Part shown: piece by piece, positions 27,029 to 35,172 of the stretch | Layout: every line of letters starts with the position of its first letter | Position numbering within the stretch: the stretch's first letter is position 1 | Assembly: GCF_963677875.1 (NCBI RefSeq) | Contig: NZ_OY782570.1 | Span: 124,001 to 188,000 of the forward strand | Length of the DNA stretch: 64,000 nucleotides | Reading direction: 5' to 3' | Source of the DNA: Thiomicrorhabdus sp. | GTDB taxonomy: Bacteria; Pseudomonadota; Gammaproteobacteria; Thiomicrospirales; Thiomicrospiraceae | The notes under the pieces: generated by a model | Seen by the model: the letters and a program-made list of their open reading frames with translations, nothing else | Database searches by the model: none | Told to the model about the DNA's origin: nothing | Position numbers and translations under genes: made by a program

Positions 27029-28565
27029 GACGCTCTTCCTTCTGAAAGTTCTCCGAAGCGTTTTCTTCGGTGTTTTGCGGTTGTACTGTTTGCAGTAATC
27101 TTTCTTCTTTTAGCAGATGCTTGCGTTCGGAGACTTCCTTGGCCAGCTTGAAGGCGATTTTGGTTTTCTGGATGGTGGCGACGTAGTTGACGGTTTCGTA
27201 GCCGACGGTGTCCAATGCCATTTTTTCGACGTTATAGAACCACTTGTATGGATCAATGCCTTTTTTGCGTGCCATTCTCTGGAACTGGCGTACTCTTCCC
27301 GGACCGGCATTGTATGCGGCAAGGGAAAAATTAATCCGTTCTTCCGGCGTATATTCATCCCCACTGAAATAGTAATCTCTTAAAAATGCCAGATATTTGG
27401 TGCCGGCCAGAATGTTGGTTTCCAAATCTTTGATATTCGGAATGTTCACAATTTTGGATGAGGCGGTCGATTGACGGATTTGCATGATGCCGTAAGCGCC
27501 GACGCGGCTGCGCAGATTTTGTTCAAAACGGGATTCCTGGTAAGCCTGGGCTGCGATCAGGTGCCAGTCGAAATCGAAGAAAGTGGCGTACTTTTCGAAA
27601 TAATATTGCAGGCAAGGGTTTTCATCCAGTGCGCTCAAGCTTAAAGGTGCTTTGATCCAATAGGGGTTTTTAAAATATTTTTTGTAGAGGCTGTTGCCCA
27701 GCAGTTTTCCCGGCCGGGCGTAGTTTTCAATAAAGTTGTTGAGAGACGCTTTGAGTTGGGGAAGGTTCTGGTTGATCGCCCAGGCAATCTGTCCACCGCG
27801 ATAAATCGGAAAGCCGTTGTAGATTTTCAGTTTTGGATAAATGCTGCTGTAGATTTCTGCGATATGATCGTCGCTGATCGTATAGTCGTAAAGTCCGGCA
27901 TTGACCAGCTCAAGAATGTCTTCTCCTTCAAGAAGCGGGTCGGCTTGGATGATTTCCATTCCCGGCAATCCCAGTCTGCCGAGCGCTTGATTAAGTTGCT
28001 GCAGGTGAATGACGTAACTGCTGTTGGAAACGACGGCAATTTGTTTGTTGGATAGGTCTTCCAGACGCTGAATCGGTTGGGCATCGGCATTGGCAACCAG
28101 GATTTCCTGAACATTACGGATATACGGATCGGTAAAGTCGACCAGCATGCTGCGTTCGGGCGTGACAGTCAGACCTGCGGCTACAATGTCGCCGTATCCG
28201 GCCAGCAGTCCGGCTATAAGCTGATTGAACGGCTGAGTCAGAAAGATGATATGCGTTTTGTATTTTTCCCGCCTTGGACCACGGTTCAGGTAGTCTTCGT
28301 AGGCTTTGAGAAGGTCGTGTTCAATACCACGATCGCCTTTGTGAGTATGAAAGAAGTTGGTGCGGTTATAACTGATCAATACTCGGAGGATTCGGCGCTC
28401 GCGTATTTTGTCTAAATCCCCAATGAAGGGTGCATTAATGCGTTTGTTTAAAGAGATTGGTGCAGTTTGCGCCTGTGCGGAATTCGGATGTTGAGCGCCG
28501 AATAGAAAAAAGACCAGCAAGGCGATCGGCAGTGTCCGGCGATAGCGGTTCAATTTGGTTTGCAT
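27006..28565 (-). CDS. mltF: Membrane-bound lytic murein transglycosylase F
   Basis: A 519-residue periplasmic enzyme that cleaves peptidoglycan glycan strands. A hydrophobic N-terminal signal (LPIALLVFFLFG) is followed by a solute-binding-like domain (ILRVLISYNRTNFFHTHKG, VDFTDPYIRNVQEILV) and a C-terminal SLT domain with catalytic Glu in IAAQAYQESRFEQNLRS, then GAYGIMQIRQSTA and SLAAYNAGPGRVRQFQ. The C-terminal 50 residues are an acidic, charged tail. Convergent and overlapping with thiI. Unlike many gammaproteobacteria there is no purL divergently upstream. Confidence 0.95.
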   Translation of the reverse strand: MQTKLNRYRRTLPIALLVFFLFGAQHPNSAQAQTAPISLNKRINAPFIGDLDKIRERRILRVLISYNRTNFFHTHKGDRGIEHDLLKAYEDYLNRGPRREKYKTHIIFLTQPFNQLIAGLLAGYGDIVAAGLTVTPERSMLVDFTDPYIRNVQEILVANADAQPIQRLEDLSNKQIAVVSNSSYVIHLQQLNQALGRLGLPGMEIIQADPLLEGEDILELVNAGLYDYTISDDHIAEIYSSIYPKLKIYNGFPIYRGGQIAWAINQNLPQLKASLNNFIENYARPGKLLGNSLYKKYFKNPYWIKAPLSLSALDENPCLQYYFEKYATFFDFDWHLIAAQAYQESRFEQNLRSRVGAYGIMQIRQSTASSKIVNIPNIKDLETNILAGTKYLAFLRDYYFSGDEYTPEERINFSLAAYNAGPGRVRQFQRMARKKGIDPYKWFYNVEKMALDTVGYETVNYVATIQKTKIAFKLAKEVSERKHLLKEERLLQTVQPQNTEENASENFQKEERLSVDDTP

Positions 28566-28929
28566 GACTGTCCAAATCCGTTTGTTTTATGACTTCTCGG
28601 GGGAGTTTGTCTGCACCATAGGCCGCCTCAAGGCCAGTTTTGGTTGCATACATTTCTCCGCGGTTTGCAGGTTGTTGCCTGTCGTGTTTTGTCTTCCGCC
28701 CTGTTTCAGGAGCGGATGGAAAGCAGGCAGCACTGTTTTCGATGTTTCACGGAGGTTTTCGGCAATCTCGAGAAGTTTTTAAGAAAAATAAAGGGTCAAT
28801 TGGGAATTTGCAAGTTTTTTACTTGGAAAATTTGCCGGAAAACAGCGGGTTGGCGCCACTTTTTTATTTTGGATTTGTGGGGTTTGCTTATCCCGTTTAA
28901 GGGAAGGCTAAGGACATAAAATACCCTTA

Positions 28930-28979
28930 GGGAGCGGCACGCTCAAAGACCTTCAGGTCTTCCTGCTAGATTGTCTCCC
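28930..28979. repeat. Cluster of nested hairpins, possible structured RNA
   Basis: Within 50 bases: hairpin GAGCG-GCA-CGCTC (28932-28944), hairpin AAGACC-TTCA-GGTCTT (28946-28961), and outer complementary ends GGGAG (28930-28934) and CTCCC (28975-28979). The outer stem and first hairpin share bases and would compete. No T-rich tail follows on either strand, so a terminator is unlikely. I do not recognise a riboswitch or RNA family. Confidence 0.35.
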
Positions 28980-29128
28980 GTTAAAAAAATAAAAATGAGG
29001 ATAATTCAGAAATGAAAATAACGCCGCGAGCCGATGCCGATTGACAGGTTCAGCCGAGTAAGAAGAAGCATTTTTGTCTTTAATAAAGAGGCGCCGTAAC
29101 AGGAATGCAATAAACTCCGAAGCGCTTT

Positions 29129-29137
29129 TGGTATAAT
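29129..29137 (+). promoter_or_regulatory. Extended -10 promoter for rnr-rlmB
   Basis: TGGTATAAT is a perfect extended -10 element (TGnTATAAT) about 100 bases upstream of the rnr start. No clear -35 box is needed or seen. Confidence 0.55.
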
Positions 29138-29233
29138 GCATCGGATTTTTAATGAAATGTTTGTGATTGTTGTTTCGGCAGTGGAGTCTTAGCCGAATGC
29201 GAATGTTTCCAAACCAGTTAGTGAAATTGTAGA

Positions 29234-31564
29234 GTGACTAAAGAAAAAATTTTGGATCAGAAAGATCCACATGCCCAGCGTGAAGCTGAAAAATACGAGA
29301 ATCCTATCCCCAGCCGCGAGTTTATTTTAGAAAGCCTCGAAGCCGAGCAGAAACCGCTAAGACTGCATCAGGTCGCAGAATTGTTAGATGTTTCAGAAGA
29401 CGATGAAGATCGTTTTGAAGCCTTGTCCCGTCGTTTGAAAGCGATGGTGCGTGATGGTCAGTTGATTCGCAACCGTCGCGGCGCTTTCGGATTGTTGAAA
29501 AAGATGGACTTGATCAAGGGTCGGGTTCTGGGCCACCCTGACGGTTTTGGGTTTCTGGTTCCGGACGAAGGTGGCAAGGATCTGTTTCTTTCTGAGAAAG
29601 AGATGCACAAAGTGCTGCATGGCGACAAGGTGATTGCTTCGGTTATCGGAGAGGATCGTCGTGGCCGCCAAGAAGGGGCGATCATTGAAGTGTCCGAGCA
29701 TGGCACCCAGCAGTTGCTTGGGCGTTTGAACTTCGAAGACGGACTGGCATGGGTTCGTCCGAACAATAACCGCATTACTCAGGATGTGTTTATTCCTCAA
29801 GATGGTTTGATGGGAGCCAAAGAAGAACAGATTGTTCTGGTCGATATTATTCATCAACCGTCTTCTAGATCGGGACCGATTGGAAAGGTAGTCGAAGTGG
29901 TTGGCGACTATATGGCTCCCGGAATGGAGATTGATTCGGCGATCCACGCTTACGGTATCCCCAATGAATGGTCGGAAGCTTTGCTGGAAGAGCTGAAAGC
30001 TTTCGGCGATGAAGTCACCGAAGCGGATATGGAAGGGCGCAAGGATTTGCGTTCCTTGCCACTGGTGACGATCGACGGTGCCGATACCAAGGACTTTGAC
30101 GATGCGGTTTTTGCCAAACGGCGAAAAAACGGTTGGCGTCTGGTTGTCGCCATTGCCGACGTGTCGCATTACGTCAAGCCCGGAACCGAATTGGATAAAG
30201 AAGCTTTTAAACGCGGTAATTCAGTCTATTTCCCGCAAAGAGTCGTACCAATGCTGCCGTCCAAGCTATCCGATGGTTTGTGTTCACTGAATCCGCATGT
30301 CGACCGTTTGTGTATGGTGGCCGATCTGGCGATTGACGAAGAAGGCCGTTTGGAACGCAGTCAGTTCTATCAGGCGGTAATGAACTCCAAAGCCCGCCTC
30401 ACCTATAACCAAGTGTACGATATTCTGACGAATCCGCAAAGCGATTTCCGTGAGGAATTTGCAGAGCAGCTCTCTCCGCTGGAAGATTTGTATGAGTTGT
30501 ACAAAGTTTTGCTTAAAGCGAGAGAAGCGCGTGGAGCTTTGGAATTTGACACCACTGAAACGCGTATTGTCTTTGATGATGCCAAAAAGATTCAAGAAAT
30601 CGTGCCGGTTGTGCGTAACGATGCGCACAAGTTGATTGAAGAATGCATGTTGATGGCGAATGTCGCCACAGCACGTTACTTGAAATGGCATAAGTTGCCG
30701 ATTATTTATCGCGTGCATGAACCACCGACAGAAGAACGTCTGAAAAACCTGCGTACCTTCCTGGCGGACTTTGGTCTCGGTTTGAACGGTGGAAATGAGC
30801 CGACAGCGCATGATTATGCCGAAGTGGTTGAGCAGGTTGCCGGTCAGCCATATGAGCATCTGGTGCAGACCGTCTTGCTTCGCAGCATGAATCAGGCGGT
30901 TTACCAACCGGACAATAAAGGCCATTTCGGCTTGAATTATGAGCATTACACCCACTTCACTTCGCCGATTCGCCGTTATCCCGATCTGTTGGTGCATCGT
31001 GCGATTCGACACGCCTGGACCAAGCAGGGGCCGGCAACTTTCCTTTATGACGATACGAAGATGGCCGACATGGGAAGCCACTGTTCGGATACAGAACGCC
31101 GTGCCGACGAAGCGACGCGCGATGCGGTTACTTTCCTGAAGTGCGAATTTTTGTCTCATCGCCTTGGCGAAGAGTACGATGCGGTCATCACTTCGGCGAC
31201 CAATTTCGGTCTGTTTGTTGAAATCGACCCTTTATATGTTGAAGGATTGGTACACATTACCGAATTAGGTGAAGATTATTTCCATTACGATAATGCCCGT
31301 CATTGTCTCAAAGGCGAGAGAACCGGGAAAGTTTACCGTTTAGGGGATCGTATTCGTGTTCAGGTTGCGCAAGTTAATCTGGACGATCGCAAGGTTGATT
31401 TACGTTTTATCGAAAGTCTGTCCGATTCCGGTTCGGCTTTTGCGGATGAAGAGCCAGCTGAAGAGCAAGAGGACGACTCGTCTTCCGACAAGAACAAAAA
31501 GTCCCGCAAGAAGCGGTATTACCGGAAAAAACGTAAGACTCCGAAGCCAAAGGCGAAAGCATGA
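29234..31564 (+). CDS. rnr: Ribonuclease R
   Basis: A 776-residue 3'-5' exoribonuclease that degrades structured RNA. Domains in order: N-terminal winged helix (about 30-95), cold-shock domains (about 95-250), catalytic RNB domain with the acidic site TIDGADTKDFDDAVFA, and a C-terminal S1 domain (about 655-735, NFGLFVEIDPLYVEGLVHI) followed by a basic tail rich in Lys/Arg. Start is a GTG at 29234. Its stop overlaps the rlmB start (ATGA), the usual rnr-rlmB pair. Confidence 0.97.
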   Translation: MTKEKILDQKDPHAQREAEKYENPIPSREFILESLEAEQKPLRLHQVAELLDVSEDDEDRFEALSRRLKAMVRDGQLIRNRRGAFGLLKKMDLIKGRVLGHPDGFGFLVPDEGGKDLFLSEKEMHKVLHGDKVIASVIGEDRRGRQEGAIIEVSEHGTQQLLGRLNFEDGLAWVRPNNNRITQDVFIPQDGLMGAKEEQIVLVDIIHQPSSRSGPIGKVVEVVGDYMAPGMEIDSAIHAYGIPNEWSEALLEELKAFGDEVTEADMEGRKDLRSLPLVTIDGADTKDFDDAVFAKRRKNGWRLVVAIADVSHYVKPGTELDKEAFKRGNSVYFPQRVVPMLPSKLSDGLCSLNPHVDRLCMVADLAIDEEGRLERSQFYQAVMNSKARLTYNQVYDILTNPQSDFREEFAEQLSPLEDLYELYKVLLKAREARGALEFDTTETRIVFDDAKKIQEIVPVVRNDAHKLIEECMLMANVATARYLKWHKLPIIYRVHEPPTEERLKNLRTFLADFGLGLNGGNEPTAHDYAEVVEQVAGQPYEHLVQTVLLRSMNQAVYQPDNKGHFGLNYEHYTHFTSPIRRYPDLLVHRAIRHAWTKQGPATFLYDDTKMADMGSHCSDTERRADEATRDAVTFLKCEFLSHRLGEEYDAVITSATNFGLFVEIDPLYVEGLVHITELGEDYFHYDNARHCLKGERTGKVYRLGDRIRVQVAQVNLDDRKVDLRFIESLSDSGSAFADEEPAEEQEDDSSSDKNKKSRKKRYYRKKRKTPKPKAKA

Positions 31565-32301
31565 GTCGTGAGGTGATTTTCGGATTGCATGCGGTGGAAA
31601 AGTTCATCAAGCAATCTCCGCAGTCGGTATATTCGATACGCTTTATGAAAGGGCGTTTGAATAACCGTCAGCAGGCTTTGTTCGATCAGGCAAAAAACTT
31701 GGGATTGGCACCGCAATTTGTGGCCAAATCCGAGTTTAAGGCTTTTGATGAGATGAATCATCAAGGGGTTCTGGCGGAAGTTGCCAAGCAGGCGGATTTG
31801 ACCGAGAATGACCTGCTGGACTTGGTTGAGAATACACCGAATCCACTGGTGATTTTTTTGGATGAAGTTCAGGACCCGCATAATTTGGGAGCGATTTTGC
31901 GAACTGCGGACGCTGTTGGTGCCGCGGCGGTGGTGATTCCCAAGCACAATTCGGTAGGAATGAATGCGACGGTGCGCAAGGTTGCCAGTGGCGCTGCCGA
32001 CAATGTGAAATTGATTGTGGTCTCGAATCTGGTTCGGACGCTAAAGCAGCTGCAGTCTTCCGGAATGTGGATGATTGGTTTGGCCGGGGAAACGGATTTG
32101 ACGGTGTATGACCATGATCTGACCGGTTCGATCGGTATCGTTATGGGCGCAGAAGGCAGTGGATTGCGGCGTTTGACGAAGGAAGCCTGTGATCATTTGG
32201 CCGCGATCCCAATGGTTGGCGTGGTTGAGAGCTTGAATGTTTCGGTAGCTACCGGCGTTGCGGTTTATGAAGCTTACCGTCAAAGACATTCGAGAAAATA
32301 A
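31561..32301 (+). CDS. rlmB: 23S rRNA (guanosine-2'-O)-methyltransferase RlmB
   Basis: A 246-residue SPOUT methyltransferase that modifies G2251 of 23S rRNA. Family motifs: VIFGLHAVEKFI at the start, LDEVQDPHNLGAILRTADAVG, IVMGAEGSGLRRLT and the knot-forming C-terminus VVESLNVSVATGVAVYEAYRQ. It overlaps rnr by four bases and is followed by a bidirectional terminator. Confidence 0.96.
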   Translation: MSREVIFGLHAVEKFIKQSPQSVYSIRFMKGRLNNRQQALFDQAKNLGLAPQFVAKSEFKAFDEMNHQGVLAEVAKQADLTENDLLDLVENTPNPLVIFLDEVQDPHNLGAILRTADAVGAAAVVIPKHNSVGMNATVRKVASGAADNVKLIVVSNLVRTLKQLQSSGMWMIGLAGETDLTVYDHDLTGSIGIVMGAEGSGLRRLTKEACDHLAAIPMVGVVESLNVSVATGVAVYEAYRQRHSRK

Positions 32302-32321
32302 AGGTGATTGCTTTCTATTTG

Positions 32322-32347
32322 AAAAGGCGTCTTGATGACGCCTTTTT
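32322..32347. terminator. Bidirectional terminator after rlmB
   Basis: AAAAGGCGTC-TTGAT-GACGCCTTTTT. A/T runs on both sides let it serve rlmB (plus) and the kinase-Rieske gene (minus), which converge here. Confidence 0.9.
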
Positions 32348-32357
32348 GCTGTCAGGG

Positions 32358-33566
32358 TCAGCGGTCGCCTAACAGATAAATATCTCCTTGATCGTCCACT
32401 CGAATCGGCAGGCTTTTCAACGATTCGTTCCAGCATGGGCCTTCAACACATAGTCCGTCTTCGATGTTAAAAAAAGCATCGTGAACGGAGCATTTCATGG
32501 TTTTTTCAAACGGGTTTACATCAATTTTATAGGCTTCATTAAGTGGTACGTTCTGGTGTGGGCAGTTGTTTTCGTAGGCTTTTATTCCAGTTTCGTATTT
32601 GATTAAAACGATGGAAGTGCCATCCAGGCTTTCGACGACGGTTGCTTTGGCGTTGGTGACCTGTTTGATATTGGCCAGAGGGCGGTCAGCGTTTTTTTCG
32701 GACAGAATATCGTCAAGACCTTGTTGGCGGATTTTTTTGGCAGCCAGCTGTGATGCAAAAGCTACCGCTTCCTGAAGGTTGCCGGTTGCGTGCAATGAAT
32801 GAATCAGTCCCGCATTGAAAGTATCACCTGCTCCAAGCGTATCAATGATGAGATCGACGGTTTCTGCCTTCTGATGCCTGATTTCTCCGCCAGGAGTACA
32901 GAACCAGGCTCCATTTTCTCCCCAGGTGCAGACGAGGTTTGTTTGCGGAGCAAGTTCTCGAATGGAAGAGAGCAGGGCTTCCCCGTCGGTAAAGCCCTTG
33001 GCTTTTGCATAGTGATGCGAAACAATCAACAGATTTGCCTGAGAGAAAAGCGCCTCGATTCCTTCTCGCGGCTTTTCGATTTCAAGCGAGATCGGCTGCT
33101 GGTCGAGAAAGGTTTTGGCGATGTTCAGCATTCCGGGTAGGTGTTCCATATTCCGGCCTTCAAAGTGCAACCAGTCGTACTCCTCGATTTCGATTTTGGC
33201 GAAAAAATCGAATCCGACTTCCGGCAAATCTCGATAGTGAACAATCGTTCTTGAACCGTTGTGCTGATTTAGCGTCACGAAAGAATGCGGAGTACGGCCT
33301 TTGATAAAGGTCTGAACATGCTTGGTATCAATGTTGCGTGCCTTGATGCCGGAAAGAAGTTGTTTGGCTTCCTGATCGGCGGCCACCGATGTACAAATGG
33401 CGCATTGATGTCCAAGCTGGGATAAAACATACAGGCTGTTGTTGATATTCCCGCCAACCAGCTGTTTTTTCTGCTGCGCACGGAGTTCTTCATTCTCTTC
33501 CGGAAAATGGTCGACGGTAAGTAGAGTGTCCAGGACGGCGTTGCCGATTCCGAGTATTTTTGCCAT
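32358..33566 (-). CDS. PfkB-family sugar kinase fused to a C-terminal Rieske [2Fe-2S] domain
   Basis: A 402-residue two-domain protein. Residues 1-290 are a PfkB/ribokinase-fold kinase: GIGNAVLDTLLTVDHFPEEN at the N-terminus, VGGNINNSLYVLSQLG, and the catalytic anion-hole motif DTLGAGDTFNAG (GAGD at 245-248), closest in feel to ketohexokinase-like members. Residues 300-402 form a Rieske ferredoxin domain with ligands C335-x-H337 (NCPHQNVPLNE) and C359-x2-H362 (KCSVHDAFF), the complete CxH...CxxH set. The two parts are in one uninterrupted frame with a short linker (SEKNADRPLANIKQ). Sugar kinases do not normally carry redox centres, and the substrate is unknown. The gene stands alone with its own terminator. 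Confidence 0.9.
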   Translation of the reverse strand: MAKILGIGNAVLDTLLTVDHFPEENEELRAQQKKQLVGGNINNSLYVLSQLGHQCAICTSVAADQEAKQLLSGIKARNIDTKHVQTFIKGRTPHSFVTLNQHNGSRTIVHYRDLPEVGFDFFAKIEIEEYDWLHFEGRNMEHLPGMLNIAKTFLDQQPISLEIEKPREGIEALFSQANLLIVSHHYAKAKGFTDGEALLSSIRELAPQTNLVCTWGENGAWFCTPGGEIRHQKAETVDLIIDTLGAGDTFNAGLIHSLHATGNLQEAVAFASQLAAKKIRQQGLDDILSEKNADRPLANIKQVTNAKATVVESLDGTSIVLIKYETGIKAYENNCPHQNVPLNEAYKIDVNPFEKTMKCSVHDAFFNIEDGLCVEGPCWNESLKSLPIRVDDQGDIYLLGDR

Positions 33567-34095
33567 GGATTGCTTATGCTCTTGAGTTTAAAAGGTTTAA
33601 GGCTGAAAACGGCCGCAAATTTTAGCACACCGTAAAAAAAATCGAAATGTTACGGAAAAATGACTTGACAAGCCGGAAAGTGAATAACCTTAAAAATAAC
33701 TTGACATCAATGGAATTGTTTTTAATTTTAATTGTTAGAGTCAGGTGTTTTGATATTTATGTAAGTTGTTGAAAATAAAGTGTTAATCGATGTTTTTGAT
33801 CGAGTGTCAAAAAGTTTTTATTGACAGAAATCTTTTCCACAAAAGCTGTGGATAACTTTGTGTGTAATTTTCTAGAAACTCGCTTAAGTCCTTTAAACTA
33901 GCGAATAAATATTAAATTGCTTAAAAAATAATCAACCAGGTTTTTATTTCGTCGGGCGGTTCGTTTATAAATAAAAATTAAGGTTAATTTAAGAATAAAA
34001 AAAATCAATGACCATGAAGAGATGCGCTTAATTCTAAATGATAAAATGACCTGAAAAATTATAGAACACTTAATTAACGGGTATGGGTTTACATT
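33567..34095. other. AT-rich intergenic region upstream of fnr
   Basis: 529 AT-rich bases with no gene. It contains two possible -35 hexamers (TTGACA), an inverted repeat TTTTTGA / TCAAAAA at 33793-33813 that resembles but does not match an FNR site, and a pair of DnaA-box-like 9-mers at 33833-33855. It separates the kinase-Rieske gene from divergent fnr and so probably carries promoters for both. Confidence 0.6.
33833..33855. promoter_or_regulatory. Inverted pair of DnaA-box-like 9-mers
   Basis: TTTTCCACA at 33833-33841 (fits TTWTNCACA) faces TGTGGATAA at 33847-33855, the exact complement of the consensus TTATCCACA, five bases apart. They also form a 6-bp palindrome (TCCACA/TGTGGA). Not near dnaA or other origin genes. 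Confidence 0.4.
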
Positions 34096-34842
34096 ATGGC
34101 GGATATTAAAACAGCGTTTCATATAGGATGTGGGAACTGCGGTTTACAAAAAATTTGTTTTCCGACAGGGTTGATAAAATCGGATGTTGATCGTCTGGAT
34201 ACGATTGTCGATCGAAAACCTGCTCTGAAAAAAGGCCAGCATTTATATCAGGTTGGCGATAAGTTTCAATCTTTGTTTGCGATTCGTGCCGGAGTGGTAA
34301 AGCTCTATGAGATTACCGACAGCGGTGAAGAGGTTATTCATGGTTTTTATCTGCCGGGAGATGTTCTCGGCATGGATGGCGTTGAAAACAAAGAGCATCA
34401 GTTTAACGCCACCGCGCTCGATTCTTTAAGTGTTTGCAGCTTGCCTTTCGATCAGTTGAACGATCTCTCCCTTCAGGTTCCGAATCTACACAACCAGATT
34501 CTGAAAGTTATGAGTAAAGAGGCTAATGAAAGTCGGCTGCATACGGATTTGCTGATGAAAAAAAGTGCAGATCAGCGTATGGCTCAGTTTATTCTCGGCA
34601 TGTCGGAGCGCTACCGCGAAAGAGGTTATGTGTACGATGCCTTCCGATTGGCGATTTTGCATCGTGACGTTGCGCTTTACCTTGGTTTAACGCCAGAGAC
34701 TGTTTCGCGAATTCTTGCCAAAATGCATTCCGATGGGATCGCTTCCTGGAAAAAGAAAGAAGTGCAGATCCATGATCGAGAAGGCTTGATGGCGCTTGCC
34801 GGAATCTCGCTTGAGCAGATTGCTAAAAAGCAGAAAGCTTAG
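34096..34842 (+). CDS. fnr: FNR-type oxygen-sensing transcription regulator
   Basis: A 248-residue Crp/FNR regulator. The four [4Fe-4S] cysteines of FNR are present: C12-x2-C15-x5-C21 (GCGNCGLQKIC) and C114 (SLSVCSLPF), matching the E. coli spacing C20/C23/C29/C122. A cyclic-nucleotide-like sensory domain precedes a long dimer helix and a C-terminal helix-turn-helix whose recognition helix reads LTPETVSRILAKM, with the E--SR contacts that read TTGAT half-sites. It should sense low oxygen and switch anaerobic genes. A perfect FNR site lies just downstream at 34880. Confidence 0.95.
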   Translation: MADIKTAFHIGCGNCGLQKICFPTGLIKSDVDRLDTIVDRKPALKKGQHLYQVGDKFQSLFAIRAGVVKLYEITDSGEEVIHGFYLPGDVLGMDGVENKEHQFNATALDSLSVCSLPFDQLNDLSLQVPNLHNQILKVMSKEANESRLHTDLLMKKSADQRMAQFILGMSERYRERGYVYDAFRLAILHRDVALYLGLTPETVSRILAKMHSDGIASWKKKEVQIHDREGLMALAGISLEQIAKKQKA

Positions 34843-34879
34843 AGCGGCGGTTTATTTATAGATTGGTTTCGATGTTAAA

Positions 34880-34893
34880 TTGATCCTAATCAA
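34880..34893 (+). promoter_or_regulatory. Perfect FNR box (class II position)
   Basis: TTGATCCTAATCAA fits TTGAT-N4-ATCAA exactly. Its centre (34886.5) is 41.5 bases before a start site predicted from an extended -10 element TGG-TTAAAT at 34913-34921, the standard FNR-activated promoter geometry. Confidence 0.75.
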
Positions 34894-34927
34894 TAATTCG
34901 CGGGCACCCGCATGGTTAAATAGCAAC

Positions 34928-34998
34928 CATGAAATCGTTGAATGTAACGTTTTTCATAATGTAGCCCGCTTCCCCAGCTATTGAAGCTGGGGTCTTTT
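34928..34998 (+). ncRNA. Predicted FNR-activated small RNA
   Basis: Between the FNR-dependent promoter and an intrinsic terminator lies a transcript of about 70 bases, too short for an ordinary gene. The 5' part is unpaired and A/U-rich; a central CCCGCTTCCC stretch (34965-34974) runs into the terminator stem. This layout (FNR box, short RNA, hairpin with U-tail) is that of the enterobacterial FnrS small RNA, but homology is not claimed. An alternative is a leaderless 11-codon peptide starting at 34929 (MKSLNVTFFIM). The terminator also insulates pal from this transcript. Confidence 0.5.
34972..34998 (+). terminator. Terminator of the predicted FNR-controlled small RNA
   Basis: CCCCAGC-TATTGAA-GCTGGGG followed by TCTTTT. 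A strong GC stem with a slightly interrupted U-tail. Confidence 0.8.
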
Positions 34999-35172
34999 AC
35001 TTTTCTCTTTTTTTCTCTGAAGTTCATCTCTGTAACCCATTATTGCCTCTTTCTTATTGAAGGCTGTGGGAGCTTTTTCGGTATTTGGATCGCAATTTTT
35101 CCACATGGCACTACTTTTTTTGTGCGATTACGGTATATTATCCCTATCTGTAATTTTAAGCAGGAATTGGAT

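Larger units (their letters stand above)
28566..29233. other. Intergenic region between mltF and rnr
   Basis: 668 bases with no convincing gene; the reading frames present have no ribosome sites or protein-like composition. It contains a compact set of inverted repeats at 28930-28979 (see separate entry) and an extended -10 promoter for rnr at 29129-29137. No tRNA cloverleaf was recognised. Confidence 0.6.

Noticed and set aside
28555-28919. Overlapping frames of 75-91 codons between mltF and rnr
   Set aside because: Cys/Phe/Arg-rich compositions, no ribosome sites, and three frames overlapping the same bases; not protein-like.
33793-33813. TTTTTGA/TCAAAAA inverted repeat as an FNR site upstream of fnr
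   Set aside because: The TTGAT and TCAA halves are one base too far apart and one half-site is wrong.
34981-35172. Longer Pal starting at 34981
   Set aside because: It would begin inside the small RNA terminator and place 64 extra residues before a classic lipoprotein signal.
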